Positions 8,990 to 15,313 of a stretch of DNA of 16,695 nucleotides are shown piece by piece. Where the stretch lies: positions 1 through 16,695 of the forward strand of contig PAGS01000019.1 in NCBI GenBank assembly GCA_002705465.1. Reading direction: 5' to 3'. Numbering within the stretch: position 1 is the stretch's first letter; each line of letters opens with the position of its first letter. A program made the position numbers and the translations under genes. Below the pieces are notes generated by a model, which made no database searches, was not told the DNA's origin, and was given only the letters and a program-made list of their open reading frames with translations. This stretch comes from Halieaceae bacterium. GTDB taxonomy: Bacteria; Pseudomonadota; Gammaproteobacteria; Pseudomonadales; Halieaceae.

Positions 8990-9918
8990 CTGCAGCGACC
9001 TTCAGTGGGATGAATCTGGCAGTGTTGCTGGGTGGCACTGCGGCGGAGCGCGAGATATCGCTTGAGAGTGGCGCGAATGTCGCCGAGTGCCTTGAGCAAG
9101 CGGGAGCAGTGGTTTCCCGTATAGATCCGGCAGTCAACGGCTGGCAGACGCGATTGAAAGATGCCACGTTCGTTTTCAACCTTCTCCATGGACCGGGCGG
9201 TGAGGATGGCACGCTGCAGGGCCTCCTTGAGTTTATGGGTCTGCCTTACAGCGGATGCGGTGTGCTCGCCTCAGCACTGACGATGGACAAAATTCGCACC
9301 AAGCTACTTTGGCAAGGTGCGACGCTTAAAACGCCGCCCTTCAAAGTGCTGACAGTTGATTGCGATTGGCAGGCCGTCATTGATGAGCTGGGAAGCGTCT
9401 TCGTCAAGCCAGCGCTGGAGGGCTCGTCTTTGGGTATGAGTCGGGCTGACTCCGCTACTCAATTGAGGGAGGCCTTTGATCAGGCCGTGCGCTTCGGTAG
9501 CGCGGTCATGGCCGAACAGTTCGTGTCGGGACCGGAGTACACCGTTGCGATTCTCGGTGATCGGGCGCTTCCGAGCATTCGAATCGATGTGTCCGGCGAA
9601 TTCTATGATTTCGATGCCAAATATCGCTCTCACGAGACGCTGTTTTCTTGTCCATCTGATTTGAATCCAGCAGAGGAGCTAGCGCTGGCTGATCTGGCGT
9701 TAAGCGCATTTCGCATCACCGGTGGCGAAGTCTGGGGTCGCGTCGATGTGATGCGCGATGCCGCTGGAGATTGGCAGCTGCTGGAGGTGAACACCGTACC
9801 CGGTATGACGTCCCACAGTCTGGTTCCCATGGCGGCAAAGGCCGTGGGTCTGTCCCTCGTTGAATTATTGAGCGAGATCTATCTGCACAGTATGGGAGCG
9901 CGCCATGCCCAGCGTTAG
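8986..9918 (+). CDS. ddl: D-alanine:D-alanine ligase (DdlB type)
   Basis: Ddl joins two D-alanines with ATP in the cytoplasm, making the dipeptide used by MurF. From GTG 8986 the product is 310 residues, close to the 306 of E. coli DdlB. It has the ATP-grasp layout: NLAVLLGGTAAEREISLESG near the N-terminus with the substrate-binding Glu, LLHGPGGEDGTLQG, SALTMDKIRTKLLWQ, FVKPALEGSSLGM with the catalytic-loop Ser, FYDFDAKYRS with the Tyr of the omega loop, and VWGRVDVM followed by LLEVNTVPGMTSHSLVP with the metal-binding Glu and Asn. HGPGGEDG replaces the enteric HGRGGEDG, a change seen in the wider family. The gene overlaps murC by 4 nt and ftsQ by 14 nt. The symbol ddlB would fit by location. 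Confidence 0.97.
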   Translation: MTAATFSGMNLAVLLGGTAAEREISLESGANVAECLEQAGAVVSRIDPAVNGWQTRLKDATFVFNLLHGPGGEDGTLQGLLEFMGLPYSGCGVLASALTMDKIRTKLLWQGATLKTPPFKVLTVDCDWQAVIDELGSVFVKPALEGSSLGMSRADSATQLREAFDQAVRFGSAVMAEQFVSGPEYTVAILGDRALPSIRIDVSGEFYDFDAKYRSHETLFSCPSDLNPAEELALADLALSAFRITGGEVWGRVDVMRDAAGDWQLLEVNTVPGMTSHSLVPMAAKAVGLSLVELLSEIYLHSMGARHAQR

Positions 9919-10705
9919 GGCAGCAACCGGGCGACGTCGCGTATCTGGCGGGTCAGTCGATCATCCTGCAACCGTTTCAGGGCTCAAACGCTGGGTCAAT
10001 CGCGGCGCGCTAGCGTCCTGCACGGCGCTGCTGGGCTTCGGACTGTACCAAGGTGCGGCGTATCTCGGCTCGCAGCAAATTGATCGCCTGACAGTGAGGG
10101 GTGATTTACGACACATCGATGCCCAAGCGATGCATGCTCAAGTCGCCCCTTATACGACGGGCAGCTTTCTGACGGCCGACCTGAAGACGCTGCGTCGAGA
10201 GATAGAAAAACTACCTTGGGTTTACCGTGTCACCGCCCGGCGCCGTTGGCCGGCAGAAATCGAGGTGACGCTCACTGAACAGCAGCCGCTCGCGCGCTGG
10301 GGAACGCAGGGATATCTCAATCATGAGGGCGAGTACTTCGCGGCGCAGCAAGAGCCACTGCACGATGCATTGCCTCTGCTGCTCGGGCCAGAGGGCACTG
10401 AAGCACGGTTAATGCGCCATTACCAGTTGCTGGCGGCGCAGCTTGAGTCTCTGGGTCCGGTGATCACAGAGTTGAGTCTTGATGAACTTGATCAGGTATC
10501 GGTCCGTTTCGATAGCGGATTGTTTTTGTTATTGGGCGCCAAAGACTTGTCTCAACGCGTCGCTAGATTTTTGCGGTTATGGGAAGGCCCACTGCCATCC
10601 CAGACCATCGCAAGGATTGATTTGCGGTATGAGCACGGCGCTGCTGTCAGATTCAGCGACCAAGGACTGGCCATGCAGGCCACAAGCAATGGGGGTGAGG
10701 GTTAA
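9905..10705 (+). CDS. ftsQ: Division protein FtsQ
   Basis: FtsQ is a bitopic inner-membrane protein that links the cytoplasmic ring to the periplasmic divisome by binding FtsB and FtsL. The 266-residue product starts with a basic, cytoplasmic tail (RAATGRRR), then one membrane segment at about 35-53. A POTRA domain follows at about 58-126, recognisable by IDRLTVRGDL and LPWVYRVTARRRWPAEIEVTLTE split over 103-125. The C-terminal beta domain contains QPLARWG and YLNHEGEYF, which match the family. The start ATG 9905 has GGGAG at 9894-9898 and lies within the end of ddl (14-nt overlap). The TAA shares one base with the ftsA ATG. FtsQ sequences diverge quickly, but the architecture and position leave little doubt. 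Confidence 0.95.
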   Translation: MPSVRAATGRRRVSGGSVDHPATVSGLKRWVNRGALASCTALLGFGLYQGAAYLGSQQIDRLTVRGDLRHIDAQAMHAQVAPYTTGSFLTADLKTLRREIEKLPWVYRVTARRRWPAEIEVTLTEQQPLARWGTQGYLNHEGEYFAAQQEPLHDALPLLLGPEGTEARLMRHYQLLAAQLESLGPVITELSLDELDQVSVRFDSGLFLLLGAKDLSQRVARFLRLWEGPLPSQTIARIDLRYEHGAAVRFSDQGLAMQATSNGGEG

Positions 10706-11943
10706 TGGGCAATTCTATCGGCAAGCAGATGATTGTCGGGCTCGATATCGGGACCTCTAAGGTCGTCGCAGTGGTAGGGGAGATCGACTCTGACGGTGAA
10801 ATGGAAGTCGTTGGCATCGGCTCACATCCTTCCCGCGGGATGAAGAAAGGGGTCGTCGTCAACATCGAATCCACGGTTAACGCCATCCAACGCGCGGTAG
10901 AAGAGGCGGAGCTGATGGCGGGATGTCAGATTCACTCGGTCCATGTCGGCATTGCCGGCAATCACATTCGGTCAGTGAATTCCCATGGCATTGTCGCCAT
11001 CAGAGATCAGGAAGTTTTCCAGCAAGACATAGATCGCGTCATCGATGCTGCACAGGCTGTCGCCATCCCCGCGGACCAAAAAGTACTGCACGTGTTGCCT
11101 CAGGAATACGTCATTGATAACCAGTCTGGAATTCGCGAGCCACTCGGAATGTCGGGGGTGCGACTTGAGGCCAAAGTGCATCTGGTGACCTGCGCGGTCA
11201 ATGCAGCGCAAAACATCGAGAAATGTGTTGAGCGCTGTGGGCTGACTGTCGACAGCATCATTCTCGAGCAACTGGCCTCAAGTTACTCCGTGATTACTGA
11301 GGATGAGCGAGACCTCGGCGTCTGCCTCGTCGACATTGGTGGCGGTACCTCGGATATCGCTATCTTCACCGATGGGTCTATTCGCCACACCGGTGTGATC
11401 CCCATTGCCGGTGACCAGGTGACGAATGATATTGCGATGGCTTTGAGAACGCCTACGCAGCATGCGGAAGAAATCAAAATCCGATACGCATGCGCGCTTA
11501 CTCAGCTTGCGGGGCCGGATGAGACGATCAAGGTGCCCAGTGTGGGGGACCGGCCCCCTCGGGATCTGTCGCGTCAATCCCTCGCAGAAGTCGTCGAGCC
11601 GCGCTACGACGAGCTCTTCACGCTGATCCAGTCAGAGCTCCGTCGCTCGGGATACGAGGAGCTGATTCCTGCCGGCGTTGTACTGACTGGCGGCACCTCA
11701 AAGATGGAAGGCGCAGTAGAGCTGGCTGAAGAAATATTTCATATGCCGGTCAGAGTCGGTGCACCCCAATACGCGAGGGGTTTACACGACATTATTCGAA
11801 ATCCGATCTACGCAACTGCAATTGGTCTGCTCTTGTGCGGCGCAGAGGCGTCTATTGAGGACGATCGCAACAGTCAGCGCGGATCGTTGGACGGAATGAG
11901 CTTTACCGTCCGGGTAAGGGATTGGTTCGCGCGACATTTTTAG
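10705..11943 (+). CDS. ftsA: Division protein FtsA, actin-like FtsZ membrane anchor
   Basis: FtsA is an actin-fold ATP-binding protein that tethers FtsZ filaments to the inner membrane and recruits later divisome proteins. The 412-residue product has phosphate-binding loop 1 GLDIGTSKV (12-20), the SHS2-type 1C insert region around IAGNHIRSVNSHG, phosphate-binding loop 2 VDIGGGTSDIAIF, and the adenosine motif VLTGGTSKMEG. The last residues, FTVRVRDWFARHF, form a basic amphipathic helix, the expected membrane-targeting sequence. The ATG overlaps the ftsQ stop as TAATG, with a GTGAGG-type Shine-Dalgarno just upstream (10695-10700). After this gene the tight packing ends: 68 nt separate it from ftsZ. 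Confidence 0.98.
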   Translation: MGNSIGKQMIVGLDIGTSKVVAVVGEIDSDGEMEVVGIGSHPSRGMKKGVVVNIESTVNAIQRAVEEAELMAGCQIHSVHVGIAGNHIRSVNSHGIVAIRDQEVFQQDIDRVIDAAQAVAIPADQKVLHVLPQEYVIDNQSGIREPLGMSGVRLEAKVHLVTCAVNAAQNIEKCVERCGLTVDSIILEQLASSYSVITEDERDLGVCLVDIGGGTSDIAIFTDGSIRHTGVIPIAGDQVTNDIAMALRTPTQHAEEIKIRYACALTQLAGPDETIKVPSVGDRPPRDLSRQSLAEVVEPRYDELFTLIQSELRRSGYEELIPAGVVLTGGTSKMEGAVELAEEIFHMPVRVGAPQYARGLHDIIRNPIYATAIGLLLCGAEASIEDDRNSQRGSLDGMSFTVRVRDWFARHF

Positions 11944-11951
11944 ACCGCAGG

Positions 11952-11994
11952 AAAACAGTTTTTTAGCAGGGCTCTGTGTTTTGGAGCTTTTTTT
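11952..11994 (+). terminator. Hairpins and T-tract in the ftsA-ftsZ gap, possible weak attenuator
   Basis: Two alternative stems can be drawn. One pairs AAAACAG (11952-11958) with CTGTGTTTT (11974-11982) with one bulged G. The other pairs GGGCTC (11969-11974) with GAGCTT (11984-11989), using two G-T pairs, and runs straight into seven Ts (11988-11994). The second resembles a weak intrinsic terminator, and the two stems share bases, so they exclude each other. I see the pairing directly; partial termination or processing is inference. Only six base pairs make a poor terminator, and ftsZ must be expressed strongly, so this may equally be a spacer. Confidence 0.3.
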
Positions 11995-12005
11995 AAAAAG
12001 GGGAG
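11988..12005 (+). promoter_or_regulatory. AT-rich leader and Shine-Dalgarno of ftsZ
   Basis: Seven Ts and five As (11988-11999) run directly into GGGGAG (12000-12005), which is six bases before the ftsZ ATG. An A/T-rich tract abutting a strong Shine-Dalgarno often raises translation through ribosomal protein S1 contacts. That would suit FtsZ, an abundant protein. The ribosome binding site is clear; the enhancer role is inference. Confidence 0.6.
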
Positions 12006-12011
12006 TAAACG

Positions 12012-13178
12012 ATGTTTGAACTAGTAGATAGCGCACCACAAAGTGCCGTGATCAAGGTGATCGGTGTCGGTGGCGGCGGCGGTAATGCCGTTCGACACAT
12101 GATCGATCACCAGGTAGAAGGTGTGGATTTCATCTGTGCCAATACTGATGCTCAGGCGTTGTCTGATATCAGCTCGAAAACCGTGCTGCAGTTGGGCTCG
12201 GGAATTACCAAAGGGCTGGGTGCAGGCGCCAACCCAGATGTGGGTCGCGCAGCTGCCCTGGAAGACAAGGACCGTATTGCTGATGCGCTACATGGTGCCG
12301 ATATGGTGTTTGTTACCGCGGGAATGGGCGGTGGCACCGGCACGGGTGCTGCCCCGATTGTGGCAGAGGTTGCGAGGGAACTCGGCATCCTGACCGTCGC
12401 TGTCGTGACTCGCCCTTTTAGTTTCGAGGGTAAAAAGCGACTTAACACCGCAGATGAGGGTCTGATAGAGATCGCGCAGCATTGTGACTCTCTAATCACA
12501 ATTCCCAACGAGAAGCTGCTTGAAGTGCTTGGTTCAAATACTTCTTTGCTTGACGCCTTCAAGGAAGCGAACGACGTCTTGCTTGGCGCGGTACAGGGTA
12601 TCGCTGATCTGATCATTCGACCCGGCCTGGTAAACGTTGACTTTGCAGATGTCAGAACCGTGATGTCGGAAATGGGGGCGGCCATGATGGGCACGGGTAC
12701 GGCCAGTGGTGAAGGTCGGGCTCGAGACGCGGCAGAGCGCGCCATCAACAGTCCGCTCCTCGATGACATTGATTTGAGCGGCGCACGCGGCATTTTGGTG
12801 AACATTACGGCGGGCCTCGACCTATCGCTAGGCGAATTCTCTGAGGTCGGCGCAACCATTGAGGATATCGCCTCTGAGGACGCCACTGTGGTGGTCGGCA
12901 CCGTGATTGACCCTGAAATGACCGATAGCCTTAAGGTCACCGTTGTGGCGACAGGGTTGCGCAATGTGGAGGTGCGGCCCTCGCTGACAGCAGTGGAGAC
13001 CAAAGTGCCTGCGCGTCCTGCGCCTGAGAGCGCCGACTATGGTGATTTTGACTTACCTCCGGGCAAGCGCCGTCAGGCGACTGGTGGAGTCGATGGACAA
13101 GCGGCTCTCAAAATGGACGAAGACCTCGACGAACAACTCTTTGATGTCCCGGCGTTCCTGCGTAGGCAGGCTGATTGA
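12012..13178 (+). CDS. ftsZ: Cell division GTPase FtsZ
   Basis: FtsZ is the tubulin homologue that forms the cytokinetic ring. The 388-residue product has the N-terminal nucleotide-binding start VIGVGGGGGNAV (16-27), the tubulin signature GGGTGTG at 107-113 and the T7 synergy loop NVDFADV at 208-214, whose acidic residue completes GTP hydrolysis in the neighbouring subunit. The folded core ends near 317. A variable linker of about 60 residues follows, rich in Pro, Ala and acidic residues. The last eleven residues, FDVPAFLRRQAD in the final dozen, are the conserved C-terminal peptide that binds FtsA and ZipA and matches E. coli nearly residue for residue. ATG 12012 has a strong Shine-Dalgarno. 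Unlike the upstream genes it is free of overlap, which allows separate control of its level. Confidence 0.99.
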   Translation: MFELVDSAPQSAVIKVIGVGGGGGNAVRHMIDHQVEGVDFICANTDAQALSDISSKTVLQLGSGITKGLGAGANPDVGRAAALEDKDRIADALHGADMVFVTAGMGGGTGTGAAPIVAEVARELGILTVAVVTRPFSFEGKKRLNTADEGLIEIAQHCDSLITIPNEKLLEVLGSNTSLLDAFKEANDVLLGAVQGIADLIIRPGLVNVDFADVRTVMSEMGAAMMGTGTASGEGRARDAAERAINSPLLDDIDLSGARGILVNITAGLDLSLGEFSEVGATIEDIASEDATVVVGTVIDPEMTDSLKVTVVATGLRNVEVRPSLTAVETKVPARPAPESADYGDFDLPPGKRRQATGGVDGQAALKMDEDLDEQLFDVPAFLRRQAD

Positions 13179-13186
13179 GGAGTTGA

Positions 13187-13243
13187 ATGCCGCTGGTGGT
13201 GTGCCTGACAGTGGAATTTGTTGGGCCAAGAGAGCTGGAATGA
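13187..13243 (+). CDS. Possible 18-residue leader peptide between ftsZ and lpxC
   Basis: An open frame from ATG 13187 encodes MPLVVCLTVEFVGPRELE and ends at TGA 13241-13243. GAGGAG at 13177-13182, overlapping the ftsZ stop, stands four bases before it, a better ribosome binding site than many in this window. The frame is half of the ftsZ-lpxC gap and ends 46 nt before the lpxC ATG. I know of no family for it. It could be a leader peptide affecting lpxC, a short membrane peptide, or chance: nineteen open codons are not rare, and only the Shine-Dalgarno makes it notable. Confidence 0.25.
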   Translation: MPLVVCLTVEFVGPRELE

Positions 13244-13289
13244 CGGTGCCTGCCCTAGTAATGTCTCGCCTTGAGAGAGGGGAAACACC

Positions 13290-14207
13290 ATGCTGCGGCA
13301 ACGCACCCTGCGGGAGTCGATCAAATCGACAGGAGTAGGGCTACATTCCGGTAATAAAGTGACGATGCAGTTGAGTCCAGCACCAGTGGATACGGGCATT
13401 GTCTTTCGTCGCACCGACCTGAGTCCGGTTCGGGACATCCCCGCCCGAGCGGACCAGGTGGACGAGACTGAACTCTCCACCAGCCTTGGCCGTGGCGAAT
13501 TCCAAGTGACTACGGTGGAGCACCTTTTGTCTGCGCTCTGTGGGCTTGGAATTGATAACGCCTTTATTGAGATCGATTCACCCGAAGTGCCAATCATGGA
13601 CGGCTCAGCAGGGCCGTTTGTTTATTTACTTCAGACTGCCGGTGTACAAGAGCAGCCCGCCGCCAAGCGATTTATTCGTGTCACGCATGAGATCACTGTC
13701 AACGACGGAGATAAGGTAGCCACGCTCAGGCCTTACGAAGGATTCCGGGTCACCTTTGCTATCGACTTCGATCACCCCGTATTTAAGGAACAAATCGGCC
13801 ATGCAACGCTCGACATCAGTAGCGAGGCATTTGTGCGAGAAATCAGCCGCGCGCGCACATTCGGGTTCGTTCATGAATTCGAATACATGCGCTCGCGCGG
13901 ACTCGCGCGTGGCGGTAGCGTTGATAATGCGATCGTCGTTGATGACTACCGTATTCTGAACGAGGGCGGTCTGCGCTACGACGATGAGTTCGTCAAGCAC
14001 AAAATGCTGGATGCGATTGGTGACCTGTACCTTGCTGGATATCAGTTGTTGGCTGAGTATGAGGGGGTCAAATCCGGCCACGCACTGAACAATCAACTCG
14101 TCAGAGCGCTTTTTGAGCAGCCGGAGTGCTGGGAGTGGGCGACCTTTGACGATCCGGCTGAATCCCCCGTCGATTGGACCTTATCGCAGGATCTTCAGTT
14201 CGGGTAA
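13290..14207 (+). CDS. lpxC: UDP-3-O-acyl-N-acetylglucosamine deacetylase LpxC
   Basis: LpxC is the zinc-dependent deacetylase that performs the committed step of lipid A synthesis in the cytoplasm. The product is 305 residues, the same length as in E. coli. Zinc ligands are present at the expected places: His78 in TTVEHLL, and His237 and Asp241 in [11 protein letters not shown]. The general base region [14 protein letters not shown] (101-114) has Glu78-equivalent chemistry supplied by the adjacent Glu77, and His264 in KSGHALNN is the second catalytic His. RARTFGF (188-194) and [13 protein letters not shown] (208-220) are also conserved. ATG 13290 follows AGAGGGG (13276-13282) by seven bases. 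The C-terminus SQDLQFG lacks the LAxxxxxAVLA tail known to direct FtsH degradation of E. coli LpxC, so turnover may be controlled differently. Confidence 0.98.
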   Translation: MLRQRTLRESIKSTGVGLHSGNKVTMQLSPAPVDTGIVFRRTDLSPVRDIPARADQVDETELSTSLGRGEFQVTTVEHLLSALCGLGIDNAFIEIDSPEVPIMDGSAGPFVYLLQTAGVQEQPAAKRFIRVTHEITVNDGDKVATLRPYEGFRVTFAIDFDHPVFKEQIGHATLDISSEAFVREISRARTFGFVHEFEYMRSRGLARGGSVDNAIVVDDYRILNEGGLRYDDEFVKHKMLDAIGDLYLAGYQLLAEYEGVKSGHALNNQLVRALFEQPECWEWATFDDPAESPVDWTLSQDLQFG

Positions 14208-14218
14208 CCCGGCCGGGT
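14207..14218. repeat. Perfect 12-bp palindrome at the lpxC stop
   Basis: ACCCGGCCGGGT reads the same on both strands and starts in the last base of the lpxC stop. It overlaps a second palindrome, CGGGTAACCCG (14201-14211). It could be an operator-like site, part of an RNA hairpin with a four-base loop, or chance in GC-rich DNA. No T-tract follows. Confidence 0.35.
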
Positions 14219-14223
14219 CTGCC

Positions 14224-14263
14224 AAAAAACCAGTTTTGATGGAACTTCTACAGTTCCCACTGG
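14224..14263 (-). terminator. Two-part stem-loop with T6 on the minus strand
   Basis: CCAGT (14230-14234) pairs with ACTGG (14259-14263), and inside it GGAACT (14241-14246) pairs with AGTTCC (14252-14257) around a five-base loop. On the plus strand no T-run follows, but six As (14224-14229) precede the stem. On the minus strand the same structure is therefore followed directly by six Ts, as in an intrinsic terminator. No minus-strand gene is present, so it would only stop antisense transcription. On the plus strand it may instead stabilise the 3' end of lpxC mRNA. The pairing is seen; the function is inferred. Confidence 0.4.
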
Positions 14264-14310
14264 ATCCTGAAAATGGCATCATTTCCCCTCTTTGCCTACG
14301 ATAACTGCAC

Positions 14311-15240
14311 TTGAAGCTAATCCTTCTCAATCGCCATGCGGCTTCGCGCACCCTTGAATTGGGGAGGTGGTCGTGGGCGCTGCTTTCTGCCTTATTTATT
14401 GGGTTGCCGATCGGCTTGGTCAGCATCAGTTACCACATCGGCTTTGGGGAGGGGTTGGACTCCGAGCAGGCAACGCGAGTCTCTGCGCAGGAGCAGCAGG
14501 CGATTGATCGCGCCGAGGCGCTCGCCCAAATGAGCGTTGAGGCGCAGTCTCGACTGACAGCTATGACACGGCGCTTGGCCACGCTGCAGGCACACGTAAC
14601 ACGGCTTGATGCCTTGGGTAGCCATTTGACGGAACTGGCGGGCTTGGAAACAGAAGAGTTTGATTTCTCTGTGCCGCTGGCGTTAGGCGGGCCCTCCATT
14701 CCCTTGTCGGGAAAGTCCTTACCGAGTGTGGATGAGGTCGAGTCACAGTTCAGTGCTCTGGATGCGCTGTTTGCCCGCAGAGAGGCGCAGTTCGACGTTC
14801 TTGCCGGTTTATTGTCGGCTGAGCAGCTCCGCGCCGAGTCGACGCCGGCCGGGAGGCCCATTCGAGCTGGATGGCAATCCTCGCCTTACGGAAACCGCAT
14901 CGATCCGATTACGGGAGAACGTGCTTGGCACGCGGGCATCGACTTTGCCGGTCGTGATGGCTCAGACGTACTCGCAGTGGCCAGCGGCGTAGTGAGCTGG
15001 AGTGGCCACCGGCCTGGCTTTGGCACGATGGTTGAAGTGTCCCACGGCGATGGACTCAGTACGCGTTACGCTCATAATCAGAAAAACCTTGTAGAGGTCG
15101 GCGACCTGGTTCGCCGCGGGGACGTGATCGCTCTGATGGGCAGTACAGGGCGCTCTACCGGACCTCATGTTCACTTCGAAGTTTTCAAGCACGGCCGTGC
15201 CGTCGACCCCGCCACCTACGTGCGGCGCACGCGTCGCTGA
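14311..15240 (+). CDS. M23 (LytM-type) peptidoglycan endopeptidase, membrane-anchored
   Basis: This is a zinc metallopeptidase expected to cut peptide crosslinks in periplasmic peptidoglycan. The 309-residue product has a short basic N-terminus, one membrane segment (about 20-40) and two helical, coiled-coil-like stretches (about 52-110 and 138-172). The M23 domain spans about 185-300. All catalytic residues are present: His207 and Asp211 (HAGID), His255 (RYAHN) and His286/His288 (HVHFE). It is thus likely active, unlike the degenerate EnvC and NlpD activators. The start is uncertain. An in-frame TAA at 14302-14304 limits it to CTG 14305 or TTG 14311, and neither has a Shine-Dalgarno; TTG gives the better start, MKLILLNRH. 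The next in-frame ATG would remove the membrane segment. Similar genes sit before secA in Pseudomonas relatives. I do not assign a symbol. Confidence 0.92.
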   Translation: MKLILLNRHAASRTLELGRWSWALLSALFIGLPIGLVSISYHIGFGEGLDSEQATRVSAQEQQAIDRAEALAQMSVEAQSRLTAMTRRLATLQAHVTRLDALGSHLTELAGLETEEFDFSVPLALGGPSIPLSGKSLPSVDEVESQFSALDALFARREAQFDVLAGLLSAEQLRAESTPAGRPIRAGWQSSPYGNRIDPITGERAWHAGIDFAGRDGSDVLAVASGVVSWSGHRPGFGTMVEVSHGDGLSTRYAHNQKNLVEVGDLVRRGDVIALMGSTGRSTGPHVHFEVFKHGRAVDPATYVRRTRR

Positions 15241-15313
15241 CTGTTGATTTTTGGCGCGCAGCCGCCACCGCAACCTTTCCTTCGATTCTTTGTGACTCAA
15301 CAGTGAGCCGTGC

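Noticed and set aside
12152..13003. Long minus-strand open frame of 283 codons opposite ftsZ
   Set aside because: It is fully inside ftsZ, has no recognisable domain, and its composition (rich in Ser, Ala, Thr, Pro) is what the codon pattern of the sense gene produces on the opposite strand.
13190..13214. Six-pair stem CCGCTG/CAGTGG between ftsZ and lpxC
   Set aside because: One pair is G-T, the loop is 13 nt and no T-tract follows, so it does not support a terminator.
14239..14304. 21-codon open frame just before the M23 gene
   Set aside because: No Shine-Dalgarno precedes ATG 14239, and the ATG lies next to the stem-loop. I mention it only as context for the odd M23 start.
14292..14321. 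Possible sigma-70 promoter before the M23 gene (TTGCCT, 18 nt, GCTAAT)
   Set aside because: Each box matches only four of six consensus bases, and matches of this quality are common by chance. No better promoter was found in the other gaps.
15222..15252. Possible terminator after the M23 gene: stem GCGGCG/CGTCGC followed by T5
   Set aside because: The T-tract begins ten bases after the stem, and the stem lies in the last codons of the gene. It is too far apart for an intrinsic terminator.
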